Below, piece after piece: positions 45,167-56,416 of a DNA stretch of 64,000 bases. The notes beneath the pieces were generated by a model. That model did no database searches. It was not told the origin of the DNA and was given only the letters and a program-made list of their open reading frames with translations. Position 1 is the stretch's first letter. Every line of letters begins with the position of its first letter. Source of the stretch: Bimuria novae-zelandiae CBS 107.79 (lineage: Eukaryota; Ascomycota; Dothideomycetes; Pleosporales; Didymosphaeriaceae); assembly GCA_010015655.1 (NCBI GenBank), contig ML976710.1:42133-106132 (forward strand), read 5' to 3'. A program made the translations under genes and the position numbers.

Positions 45167-48100
45167 CAGAGTTGCCAACAATCAATTAATCTATCAATCA
45201 ATTAGTATTTTTGCTCAAATTGATCCTATCAATTAAATCAATCTCTCTCTCTCTCCATAATTAATCAGTTCAGTTTTTTCCTATTTTTTTGATTGATTGA
45301 TTGATTCTTTTAATCTATTTTTACGCCGTATTTAACGCTGAGAAGGCCTTTTAAAGCAGTAATATTAATAAGTATAGTTAATTATACGTATTGTTAGTGT
45401 TAGTTATTTAGTGTTTTTAGTAATTTCCTAATCAGGTAATTAGCTAGCTTAACACCCTAATTTTAGCGCGTCTGCCCTCTCTATTAATACTCTCTCTTAC
45501 CCTCCTCCTACACTCTCTCGCACCCTCTCTCTTACACGTATATAATAGCCTTAGGTTTACAAAATAAAAGCAAAAGGAGCTTTCTAAGTATAGTAAAAAG
45601 GCTAGTAGCGTTACTAGTCGTTGCGCCTGGCTTATAGAGTACATAGGACCCGCTGGTAACTTAGGGTAGCCGGAGCTTCGAGACTAAGCTCCGGGACCTT
45701 AACGCTATAGCTTTTAACGCAGAGTCTTTGCTTTTAATTAACACGCTCTTAAGGCCCTTAAACGTATTAACGCCCTTTTATAGGCTACTAGAGACACTAA
45801 CGCTATTCTCTTAAGCTACGTTAAGTAGGGCTGCTACTGCTCCCTTAGTTACCTTCTTACCTAGCTCTAACAGCCCTGGGCTCGAATTTAACGCTTAGTT
45901 TACTAATAACTTTAATAGCATTAACTAGGCGAGGTTACTATAGTATATAAAGCCTCTGCGTACGTAGAGGTTTAAGAAGTCCTTGCTTTATAATTATGGG
46001 TATCGCGTTGCTCTCCGGGCAAATATGTAGCGTATATTTTTCGTCTACTGCTATTGCTATATACACAAAGTACCTGGTAATTAATTTATTAAAGAGACGA
46101 CAAGCTCTACATCGTCGGCATGGAACCATGTAGAGTAGAGACGGCCAGGCCATGGGCACTTTCGCCTAGGCAAATAGTTAACTCTATTAGAGTTAGGGCA
46201 GCGTACTTTCGCTAGCCTTATAAGCGCTGGCGTTAGCGTGCTGCAGGAGGTGTCTAACACCCTAGGAAACTTTAATTAATAACGTTTTTAACTTGCTTTA
46301 GTTAGCTAGCTTGCTAAAAATAATTACCTACTACGCGAAGTAGAGACACTGTCCTTTTAAGAACTCTTACGCGTCGCTAACCTAGAAACTAAGCTAGCTA
46401 CTTTTTAGAGCTATATAACTATTGCTACCTTCCTATTAAGGTTATACGCAAATTTATAGCCTTATATATAAACTAAGCTTGCTCGCGCCCTTAGCAAAAT
46501 CTATATTAGCTTTAATAGCTAGTCTATAAAAGGCGGCAAGAGTGCGTTTTGTAGGCTTATTACTTACTACGTTAATAGTCGTGGCAAGCTCTACAACCTA
46601 CCTTTTGTCCTCCCTTAACTTAGTAGTGCGCATATAGGCGAGAAAGTCGCTATAGTTATTATTAAAATACTATAGGCCTTTAGTATTGATAGTAGCTTAG
46701 TTAGGTACTTTATACTTAACAATGCGATAAATAATAATATAGCCCTTAAGGCGCTAGGCGCCTATTATAGCTTTGCCTTACAGGACTAACGCCTCCGCTG
46801 CTCACCTTACTCGCTTAACTTAGTAGGGCAAACTATAATATTTAGAACTAATAAAGACGCCTTTAATAACAATACCTTATAGTTTAGACTTAAGGAGAAA
46901 TACCTACGCGAGTGGCGAGAAAAGGGCCCTATTAAAGTCCTTATAGACGTTATATACTTAATATTAACGCCTTAGTAACATGACCTTTTTAATAACTTTT
47001 AACGTTTAACACGCGAGGTAGGAGAGCCTCTATAGCTCTTTAAACCTATTAAGCCTGTCGTTACTCGCTAGAATAGCTATCTTAACTTTATAGAGAGAGT
47101 AGTCCTCCTCTACTACGTAATTAATGCTCTTATTAATTATAGGGTAGAGAAGGTGTTATAGGATAAGTTCTTAGCTTACGCGCGCGGCAGGGCTCCTATT
47201 AATAAAATACCTATAAAAAGCCTTACTACTGCTAATTAGGCTATAATTAGTTAGTATATTAAAGTCCTCTAGCCCTTAAAGGAGGCTACAAAGAGACTTA
47301 AAGGCCGTAGCGACTCTAGCTATTTTAGTGTAATTTACGAGGTATACCTTACTTTTAAGTACCTCCTCTCCTACTTTGAGCAGCTTATTAAGAGCTTTTA
47401 AGATATTAATTTTAATAAGCCCGAAGCTCTAGAGGACTACTTAAAGATTAATATAACTATAGCCTACTTAAAGCTCTTAAAGTATTACAAGCTCCTTAAA
47501 AAGACGCCTGTTTATTACGCCTCTATAGTCCTCCACCCTTACTATAAGTACTACTTTGTTAACGCATGGACTGGAGAGTACAAAGTTTAGCTTAATTAAG
47601 CTAATTAGTAATTCTAAGAGCTCTAAGCTATATATAAATTAGAGGACGCTTGCCCTATTATCTCTCTTGCGCGCAAACAAGTAAAGCGCGTTAGTAATAT
47701 TAATAACTACGCTAAGTTACACGTTAAGCCTCTAAGAGCTAAAACTTCTACTTTACTTATTAATAGTACTAACGAGTTTAATTACTAGTGGTATAACGAA
47801 CTTAGCGTCCCTAAGGATTACGTATACTATATAGATCCTATTAGGTATTAGGTATCTTTCCGCGATTAATATCCCCGCCTTTCTTAGTTTACTATTAATC
47901 TCCTCTCGATCCTAGCGTCCTCTTGTTACTGTAAGAGAATGTTTTCTAAGGTTAGCAATATAATAGAGCTAAAACGTTAAAAAATAAGCCCTTAAATGCT
48001 CTCCATAATCACGTGCGTACGGAGTTGGCTAAGAGCTGGATACTCTCCACCCCAGGAGACCCCGGACGGCGAGCTCCCAGTAGAGCTCTCAGAGCTCGAG

Positions 48101-48321
48101 ATGCACGATATCTATTAGGTATCGCAGTGGGATGACCCTGTCTAGCTTGTACTGTACACATTTTATCTTAGCGCGATTTTTCGATTAATTAATTAATTAA
48201 TTATTAATCAAAAAGCCTTAAAATTGACTATTAATCAATCAATCAGTAACTCGAGGTTCTCGACGATCAATCAAATCAATCTCAGCCCGAATTTTTGATT
48301 AATTAATTGTTGGCAACTCTG
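45167..48321 (+). mobile_element. hAT transposon, 3,155 bp
   Basis: Ends CAGAGTTGCCAACAATCAAT and the complementary ATTGTTGGCAACTCTG, flanked by the 8-bp duplication GGTGTATG (45159-45166 and 48322-48329). 8-bp TSD and CAG...CTG ends are diagnostic of hAT. Subterminal ATCAATCAAT and TTGATTGATTGATT motifs recur near both ends (for example 45290-45305 and 48230-48280) and are candidate transposase-binding sites. Inserted in LINE copy 2. Confidence 0.95.
46200..48120 (+). pseudogene. hAT transposase (restless/Tol-type), RIP-degraded
   Basis: The plus strand carries KGGKSAFCRLITYYVNSRGKLYN, LSSAHIGEKVAIVIIKIL, LGYFILNNAINNNIALKALG and RLRCSPYSLNLVGQTIIF, the RNase H-like core of hAT with C-x2-H/Y patterns, then WREKGPIKVLIDVI. 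Near 47870-48060 the C-terminal dimerisation domain reads FTINLLSILASSCYCKRMFS, VSNIIELKR and MLSIITCVRSWLRAG. D-to-N and Q/W-to-stop changes abound. A zinc-finger (BED) start is not recognisable. Confidence 0.8.
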
Positions 48322-48329
48322 GGTGTATG

Positions 48330-49081
48330 CTAGGTCCCACTAGTTATACCATGTGGAGAGATTTAGTGTGCGTGTGCGCCACCACTCTTATTATACAGCG
48401 CGTACGTATGCGCGCGCATTAGATCGTAGACCTAATATTATAGGGTTAGCTACCTTCTCTGTAGATGGGCGTAGGTCCTTAGCTGCCTTATCTACTAGCT
48501 AATTAGCTAGCTTATTACCTTTAATACCTATGTAGCCTAGTAACTATTAGATTTAGATATCCTAGGTATCTATAGCTTACTAGCAGCGTATAAAGGCCCA
48601 CTAGAATAACGGCGCAGGGTCTCCCCTAATGCCCTAGATAACTAATATGCTGTCTATACACATCCAGATCTGGCTTAGGCGGTGCGCATAAGTCTATAGC
48701 ACGTGTTAAAGACCTCTCTAGGCCCCCACTGCTTCTGCGTCGAAGACGTGGGCCCGCGTGTTAAGGGAGCCTTTGCCTGTGTACAGCAGACTCTGGCCCT
48801 GGTACACAGCGTATCCATAGGTTACGTGGCGCTCGCCGTTTTCTGTGCGCTGTTCCGAGCCGTCTAAGAACAGTATAATTGTCTCAGTAAGCAGGCTTGT
48901 CCACTATTATTTAAATTCTTTAGTAGTAAGCTTTTTAGGCTTATTATTTATAGAATCTATTTAGCACTAGTTAGAATAGTGCAATTATAGTAGTATAGGG
49001 CGGAGTACTAGTGCGAATAGCTATGCAAGTAGTTAAACTTTTGTGTATAGGCGCTACGGGCGTCTAGCGCCTCTTCCTCTG
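48330..49081 (-). pseudogene. LINE (Tad-like) copy 2, RNase H domain
   Basis: The minus strand gives LDGSEQRTENGERHVTYGYA, VYQGQSLLYTGKGSLNTRAHV, FDAEAVGA, IWMCIDSILVI-GIRGDPAP and DTWDI-I--LLGYIGIKGNK, a complete LINE RNase H with the Asp, Glu and Asp catalytic residues present. CA/TG content is near normal over 48560-48900, so this part was little mutated. The upstream RT would lie beyond the TIR-element cluster starting at 49084, and is not in the window. Confidence 0.75.
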
Positions 49082-49159
49082 TACCGAATCTTGGTAGCTT
49101 GTGCCGCACCTTAGCTTATGCCGCACCCACCTATAATTAACACTAACTTTAACCCCTTG

Positions 49160-49411
49160 CATCTCTACTAATATAGATTTAATTAAGGCCACGATCACGG
49201 CAATTAAATCGCAAGAACTAAGAGAATCTTTTTTATATAAAAAAGTCGCGAAAAATTATAGTATTATAGAATCTATACTATAGCGCTAGTACTAAGGCCT
49301 CATAGCGTCGCGCGAAGACGGATACGCTAAATAATATAACTTTAGTTATAAGAAGGAAATAAAATTCTTATAGTATATTAAAATACTTACTAAATAGGGC
49401 CTACTACCTAC
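49160..49411 (+). pseudogene. Transposase of element D, N-terminal part
   Basis: Reading starts near 49160 and continues to the copia junction. AIKSQELRESFLYKKVAKNY and the following GLIASREDGYAK resemble the HTH region of fungal pogo-type transposases, and the last codons before the junction read KQGLLPT. It continues after 54625. Confidence 0.55.
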
Positions 49412-49587
49412 TGTTAGATGTCACGTCTTAATGGATATCCTGATGATTCGGGGGGTTGAATTGATGTATTAGGTTGTTCTTCCTATCTACGGGGTTCCCT
49501 CGGCAGGTTCTGTGTATTCTTAGTTAATCCCTGGCCTTTTTCGGGCTACCCCTGATCCTCCGAACTTAATATGCTTTTTATCTGACA
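49412..49587 (-). repeat. 3' LTR of the nested copia
   Basis: TGTTAGATGTCACG to TTTTTATCTGACA on the plus strand; pairs with 54445-54620. Confidence 0.93.
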
Positions 49588-49639
49588 CACCCCCTCAGCT
49601 TAGAGCCGTTTGAGCCATGGCCAAGGTTATTAGACAAGG

Positions 49640-52600
49640 GTAAGGTTATTAAGCTAGTCTTAAATCTCCTCTAAAGGTGCTTTATTGGCTACCTTTTAAT
49701 CCCTTACCTCTACCAGTCCTAGTTGCTTTAGGAAGTTCTGCCACTAATTTACTAAAAGTACTTTAGTTAAGCTATCTGTAATTATCTCTACGGATTTAGT
49801 GTATTCTACCTTTATCCTTCCCCTGGTTACTTCCTATTGGAGCTAGTAGTTATGTATATCGACGTGTCGAAGCTTCGTATGCAGCTTCGAGATCTCCTAC
49901 GTTATTAGCTAAATAGTTTACTAGTTGTCACATTAGATTATAATAGTAGGGCTAGGTAGCTTAACTTTCAGTTCCTTTATTAATCTTAATATAAAGATAG
50001 CTTCCTTTGCGACTTGCGCCAGAGTAAGGAGCTTAACTTCTATAGTTAACGTAGTAATAGTGTCTTGTTTGCTTACACGCTATATAATAAGGCTATTAAA
50101 TAGCTTAATAGCGTAGCCTTGCGAGCTCTTATAGTCTAGAGTATTATCTATAAATAAGGCATTACTTGCTACCTGTAAGGATTCGCCTCCTCTAAGTTAA
50201 AGTGTCTTCTACTTTGTTTCGTTAAGGTACAGCAGGGCTTGGTCAGCCGTATAATAATGTTCTAGACTAGGATTTAATAAGAATCTCGCTAGCCTTGAGG
50301 TTGCGAATGCAATATCCGGTCGGGTACTAACAGCTATATATAGGAGTGATCTAATCTTACGTTAGTATTTGTTAATCTTTGTGAGCGAAGCCAGCCCTTC
50401 TCTCGGCTTAAGCTCCCCTATGCCTATTAGGGTGTCATGTCGGATTGTTTGGTTATCAACCAGCTGGCTGATTTTGTTATAGTATGCGGCCTAAGAGAGT
50501 TAAATAAGTTAGTTCTACCAATCTCTAATTACTTTAATTCCTAGGAACTATAGTAGGTCTTCTCCGCCTGTTATTAAGTATTTCTTCCTAAGTTGTTCTA
50601 TAACTTGCTAAGCTTAGCTAGCTTTGTCTTAGTAGTGCGCAATAATAATATTGTCTACATAAAAAAAGATAATAATACTATCCTTAATTATGCAGCATGG
50701 CTTATAGGGCACGGTCTAGAAACCAAACTTAATAAGCGTAGCTATAAACTCTTTCTGCTAAAGAAGTAGTGAGATTCGCAGTCCGTAGAGTGCCTTCTAG
50801 ACTTTAAAGATAGTACTAGGTTTTTGATATCCAGGCGGCATGCGCATGTAGACTTCTCGATCTAGTAATGCGTGTACAAACGCGTTAGTAACGTTATATT
50901 ATATAAGTTCGAGGTTATATTTGGTAGTAATTACTATAAATAAGCGAAAGGATCTTCTAGCTAATGTTGCTGCGTAGGTGTCCTGGGAGGTTATATTATG
51001 TTGTTAGTCTCCTCTAACTACTAGTCGCGCTTTGCACTTAATAAACTAGTAATATTTATTAAACTTGTACACATACACCTACATGCAGTCTAGGATTTAT
51101 TAGCCTATTGCCTTTACTATCTTGTACGGTACTTCTATCCAGGATTAGGTAATTCTGTGACTGTCTAGATGCGATTGCTGCGCTTCCCGGAATAATTCTC
51201 CTATTGGATGTTAGTTAAGGTCCGTTTTACAAGTGGGTGGCGGAGGTAACTATAATTAGTAAATCTTAACGCCCTTCGCTAGTAGTCTTTTTATCTAGGC
51301 TTTGTTAATCGTGTTCCTATTGTGTTTTCTAACCCTTCCTGCTTTCGTTCCTGCCATGAAAGCTGCTGCCTAGGGGACTGTCTTAGATAAAGTAATCTCG
51401 GGTAGGTTTGTATTTTCCCCTATTATTAGCTATGCTAGCAGAGCTGCAGGTAGTGGAGTTAAAGGTAGTGTTAGGTAGTAATCTCTAATCTTCCTTCCTC
51501 GATAGTAGCCCGGTGGGTCTACTTCGTCCTCTGTGGGTGATTCGTTTTCTGCGACATCGTCTTCGTAGAATAATTCGGTTTCTGGTTAGTGCACCGGTGG
51601 TGGTAGCTTAATTATCTTAATATATGTAGCTATCTTAGCCAGCGTATTATGCATAACGTTGTCTATTAGATCCTCTATCTTCCTATTAAAGATTATATTT
51701 TTATTAAATACGACGTCTCGCGTGCTGATAACCTTGGCCAGCGTCGGTATCTATATTTAGTAAATATTTAATAACTAGTATCTAATAAGGTATCCGATCC
51801 ATGCTTTAGGGTCGAGTCGTTGTAGTCTTAATTTTCTATAGTAGGTATCGTCTATTATAGCGAATGCTTTGCATCCGTACGCCTTCAGGTAGGCTAAGTT
51901 TAATTTTTTAATAGACGTAACAATCCTATTGGCTAGTGATACTCGTGTAAAGAATATCTTATATAGTGTTTTCTAGTTGTTCGTGTAGTTTGGCGTTTAA
52001 TTGTATAGATACACTCTAGCTCTTATAATTTTAGGCTAGAGTTCCTATAGAAGGTTTGCGTCTAGACGCATTACGCGAGATTTTTCTTTATTTACGCCCC
52101 CTAAGCGTTTAGCGCCGCCGTTTTAAGCTTGCGTGTCTAGTGCTAAAGGCTTGATAATTATGCCTAGGCTTTTTAGCCACCGCTTAACTTCGGGTTTAAC
52201 TATAGTGATCTCATTGTCCGTTTCAATAACTTTTAGAGTGATGTCATATTAGTTCTTAAGAAATCCGAAGAAGATTGTTAATGTCTTAATAATTAACCTT
52301 GCCGTTCGGTTATCCGTGAAGTAGAAGTCCTATTAGAGACTAGAATATCTATCCGTAACGAGCATCTGGCTCTTCTCTTTATTAAACGATGGTGATTTGT
52401 AGGTATAAAAATTAATAGAAAGCCTTTCTGCGGGTCCTTGCTTATTAATCCTAGGTGCGCGGCTTATCTACCTTTATATCTTTGCTCTTCCACATGAGTT
52501 ACACTCTACTGTTATGATTCCCTTAACGCGCACCCCCTTAGCTCGCTGCACTAGGTGCTTAATTACGGCGGGTCCTGGATGACCAAGCCTTTTGTGCCAT

Positions 52601-54400
52601 AGGAGGGCTAATGCTCTTTAAGGTCGTTATTGCGTTTAAGAATTATAGGAATGCGTATAGTGCGCTGTATAGTGCACGGGTTAGTATTCTAATACCTATT
52701 ATCTATAAATTTTGGTAAGCTCTCCAATGGTTGTTCTATTTAGTCGCTTTAGGGCAGTGGGCTCCAATTAGGTATCTTACTAGAATCCCTTCTGCCTCAG
52801 CACTTAGAAGGAGACTAGGTTACATAGCATGTCTAGGCATATTGCTACGTTATGTAGTACTAGTCTTTTAGCTCCCTATTTATATTTTAGGTTCAAGATA
52901 ACAGTTCCGTATCCCTTTACCTAGATTTAAGTGTCGCCTGCCCATATAAAGTCGCCTTATATAGGTGGCTAATAGTTCTAAATCTGGTTAGGGTCGTTCG
53001 TGATGTGGCACGTCGAGCCCGAGTCAAGGATAAAAGAACGCCGAAGAGGATAGTCAAATTAGTCTATAGTAAAGGTTGCAGAATAGGCGGCTTGCACCTT
53101 TAAAATCTATCTTTTATTTAGTCACTAATTAGTGATCTCTAGAGTTGGGGTATAGGAATTCTTAAAAGATAGAGTCTTAGTTCTAGGTCTGCTTTAAGCT
53201 CTTAGTAGACTTTGAAAATTGGCATCGTGCTCTTGTTTTAGAGCAACGTATTTAGCTATTCTTAGGTTTGGCTCCTACTATTCTAGTGCTTTGTCCGGGT
53301 AGAGATAGAAGCATTCCCTAATAGGGTGTCTTATATCGCAGGCTAGGTACTTGGCGGTTTTGTTAGTGCCTACTCTAGTAGGTTTACCACGATTGGCGTC
53401 TGCTTTGGCGGAGTTACTACTACCTTGTTAAGGGTTTAAAGAGCTTAAAGGTGCACGATTATTATCCTTTATAGCTATACGTTAATGTCGGGGTCTACCC
53501 TGTTTTATACCCCGAGAGTTTCCTGTTTCTGCATGTTAGGGATCCCCTTGCATGCTTTAGGCAGCTTAGCTACTTTTAGCGAGATAAGATAAGTCTTCTG
53601 TTATAAACGCTGCCTTTTAGCTTCTATTTCGCGTTATTAGATAATTTAGTATTATATATTCTCGGAAACGTCCTATTATGTCCTTTTAGTCTATGCCGGG
53701 TAGGTTCTTTCCATTTAATTAGAAGGTTGCAGCCCATACTAGAGCTATCTTATTTACTACTAATATAAAGTCTACAGCCACAGGATTAAATTATATGGTA
53801 TTAGACACGTTTAGTGTCTTGGCCTCTATTACGGCATGATTATATTTAGTAAGCTATATGTCCTAATTATTTACTGTGCGTAGAGGCTTTAATAAGCTAT
53901 AGTATTGCTATCGCGCTTGCTCTTGTTTAAACTTAGAGGTAACTCTTACTTTTGCTTTTAGCTTTATAATCTATTCTTTAATAGTAATATCTAAGAGACA
54001 GTAAGTGCGTTGTAGATGCGGTGCTACTAATAACTAGATAAACACTACGATCTGCTGCAAACTTGCGACTTTGGTCTTGTACTTTGTGTACTACATCTTG
54101 TATTTCTCTATCCGGAGTTTATAGAGGTCTAAATCCTTTTTGTAGCTCTTTAGTCCAGCGGACGAAAGTTTAGATAGTCTTAATAGTAAGACGCCGTCTG
54201 GAAGGGTTGCGGCTGGCGTATAGTCTACCGTCTTAAGTAGCTTAGGCTCAAATAGCTCCGTGAGTAGGGTAATCGCTAAATCAGGGTCGACTTGCGCCTA
54301 TGTATTGTATGCGACGCAGCGGGCTTGTAGTTAGTTAAGCTAGCTACGGTATTTAGTGTCATCGCGAAGAATAATCGTTCCGTTAGTTTAATTTAGGTTT
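49640..54400 (-). pseudogene. Copia polyprotein, RIP-degraded
   Basis: Minus strand, from right to left: gag (about 54400-53400); protease with FILDSGSTCHITNDPNQI at about 53035-52980, the DSG active site intact; integrase (about 52700-51700); RT with FFYVDNIIIAHYY at about 50670-50635 (YVDD changed to YVDN); RNase H (about 50300-49700). Stops are frequent and of RIP type, but the domain order is complete, so this was an autonomous element. Confidence 0.75.
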
Positions 54401-54444
54401 TAGGTTGCTATTTTCGCTCTTATTAAGGCAGTGAGACTCTTAAT

Positions 54445-54620
54445 TGTTAGATATTACGTCTTAATAGATGTCCTGATGATTTGGGGGGTTAAATTAATGT
54501 ATTAGGTTGTTCTTCCTGTCTACGGGGTTCCCTTGGCAGGTTCTGTGTGTTCTCGGTTAATCCCCGGCCTTTTTCGGGCTACCCCTGATCCTCCGAACTT
54601 GATATGCTTTTTATCTGACA
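54445..54620 (-). repeat. 5' LTR of the nested copia
   Basis: TGTTAGATATTACG to TTTTTATCTGACA, followed by the CCTAC duplication. Confidence 0.93.
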
Positions 54621-54625
54621 CCTAC

Positions 54626-56340
54626 ACGCTAGATAATTAAAAGCTTTATCTTTATAATAGTTTATAAAGAGGTCTCTATTGCCTAGGTTAATTAATTTAC
54701 TACTAAGAACAAGGAATCCTTAATATCTTAATAAACTACTAGTATTAATTATAATCGCCACGTAGCTAATTCTTTATATAAATATAAGCTTTACTTTAAC
54801 CTCCTACGCGATAAAATTAGCTAGTATTAAATAGAGGCTTGTTATATATATAATATAGATAAGAAAGGCTTCCTAATTGGTATCCTGTCTAGGTTAAAGA
54901 GGATATTTAATCGCCCTCTATAGGAGGCACATACTGTACGGCAGGCCATCCAGGATGGATCCCGTGATTGGATATTCCTAATTGCAGGTATCTGTGCAGA
55001 TGGGAGCTGCCTTGACCCAGCCCTAATCTATCTATCCACCGCTGGCAATATACTGGATACCTGGGTTGAGAATATTAATCCTGCCAAGCTATCTACCTTT
55101 GTCACCTTATCTAATTCTAGCTAGAGTAATAATTAGATAGGGTTAGCATAGCTAGAGAGGGTATTTAATTACCTTACTAAGGAGAAAGCTTGATAATTAT
55201 ATTAATTATTAATCCTTAATAGCTATAGATCCTATGTCACTATAGATTTTATTAACTATTGTAACTATAATAGGATCTTACTAGCTATCTATCTACCCTA
55301 TGCAACCTATACGTTATAGCCTCTTAATATATTTATATTTAAGCCTCTATTAATAGCGTATTTAAATAAGCTTACCTTATTTATTAATACTAGCTAGGGG
55401 CTTATTACTATAATTATAAGGGACTTTTATTAACTTTTCTAAAGGGCCTAAATTAATATAATAAGGCCTTAATTAATCCTTAGTCCCTTTAAAGCTACTA
55501 GTATATAGCTACTTAGTCTATAGAGAATCCTTAATTAATTCTATTAATTAATACTATTTAATTAAGATATACTTAATAGTAATATTTTAGTCCTTAGCAC
55601 GTCTAATTAGCGTAAAATTAATTAACTCCTAAAGGCTATTGTTAGTGTAGGAGGTAATAGTTAGGCTAAGAAGCTAAATTAAATAGTATACTATATTATT
55701 ATCTAAATATAGCTCCTAAATAAGGAGAACAAGCACCTACAAGAAATCTTACTTACTAAAAAACGCCCCTCTAAAAAAGACAGGCCTTTACCCCTTAATT
55801 AGAGCTATAGTAAAGTAATATTCTAGTCTTTTAGTAAAATATAGAGGGCACGTGATCTTTAACACTAACTTAATTAAGAAAAGGAGTAGAAAGAGCGTTA
55901 AAAAGCTAATTAGATAAAGGCCTATAGGGCTAATTAACTACTTAAGGCTTAATTAGCTAAGAAGAAATATATTACTTAAGTAGCTAATAAAGAGGCGCGT
56001 AGGCGCTAAAAGGCTAATATAATTATATAAAGACGTCTTAATTAATAGGCGTGCAGGGCCTAAAAATAATACTAATAATTAATTAAGATAGCTTAATTAG
56101 CTTTTAAAATATCCTCTATATCTTGTAAGTAGATTATTAGGCGTATAAAAGTACCTAGTAGAGCTATAGAGGTAGTAGAGGCTATATTACTAGTATTAAC
56201 ACTATTAACCTATAAAGGCCGCTAGATTAAAATATTAAGTAAATATTAATAAACTAAGTAGATAGTATAAATCTATAGCCTTAATTACCCTTAACCTTAA
56301 GAAATCTCGTAATAATAGCACGTTTTAGTGTATCTACAGT
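54626..56340 (+). pseudogene. Transposase of element D, DDE core and C-terminus
   Basis: The plus strand reads NIDKKGFLIGILSRLKRIFN, then WIFLIAGICADGSCLDPALI, a clear DDE_1 core with the ADGS-type block, then LDTWVENINPAKLSTFVTLS. The C-terminal part has basic coiled-coil segments (AKKYIT-VANKEARRR). The interval 54900-55110 retains normal CA/TG, in contrast to both sides. Confidence 0.65.
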
Positions 56341-56416
56341 ATAAAGTTGCTAGCTAATTAAGCTTGTTAGGGTGCGGCATGAGCTGAGGTGCGGCACAAG
56401 CTGCCAAGATTCGGTA

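Larger units (their letters stand above)
49412..54620 (-). mobile_element. Ty1/copia retrotransposon nested in element D
   Basis: LTRs of 176 bp (49412-49587 and 54445-54620), TSD CCTAC (49407-49411 and 54621-54625), total 5,209 bp. Orientation is minus: a purine tract AGCTGAGGGGGTG (read on minus, 49600-49588) adjoins the left LTR. LTR differences (about a dozen) are all transitions. Confidence 0.93.
49084..56414 (+). mobile_element. TIR element D (pogo/Fot-type), split by a copia
   Basis: Inverted ends CCGAATCTTGGTAGCTTGTG (49084) and its complement (CAAGCTGCCAAGATTCGG, ending 56414) are flanked by TA at 49082-49083 and 56415-56416. Without the 5.2-kb copia it is about 2.1 kb, like elements A-C. 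Each TIR contains a second imperfect GTGCGGCA repeat. Transposase remnant on the plus strand. Confidence 0.88.
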
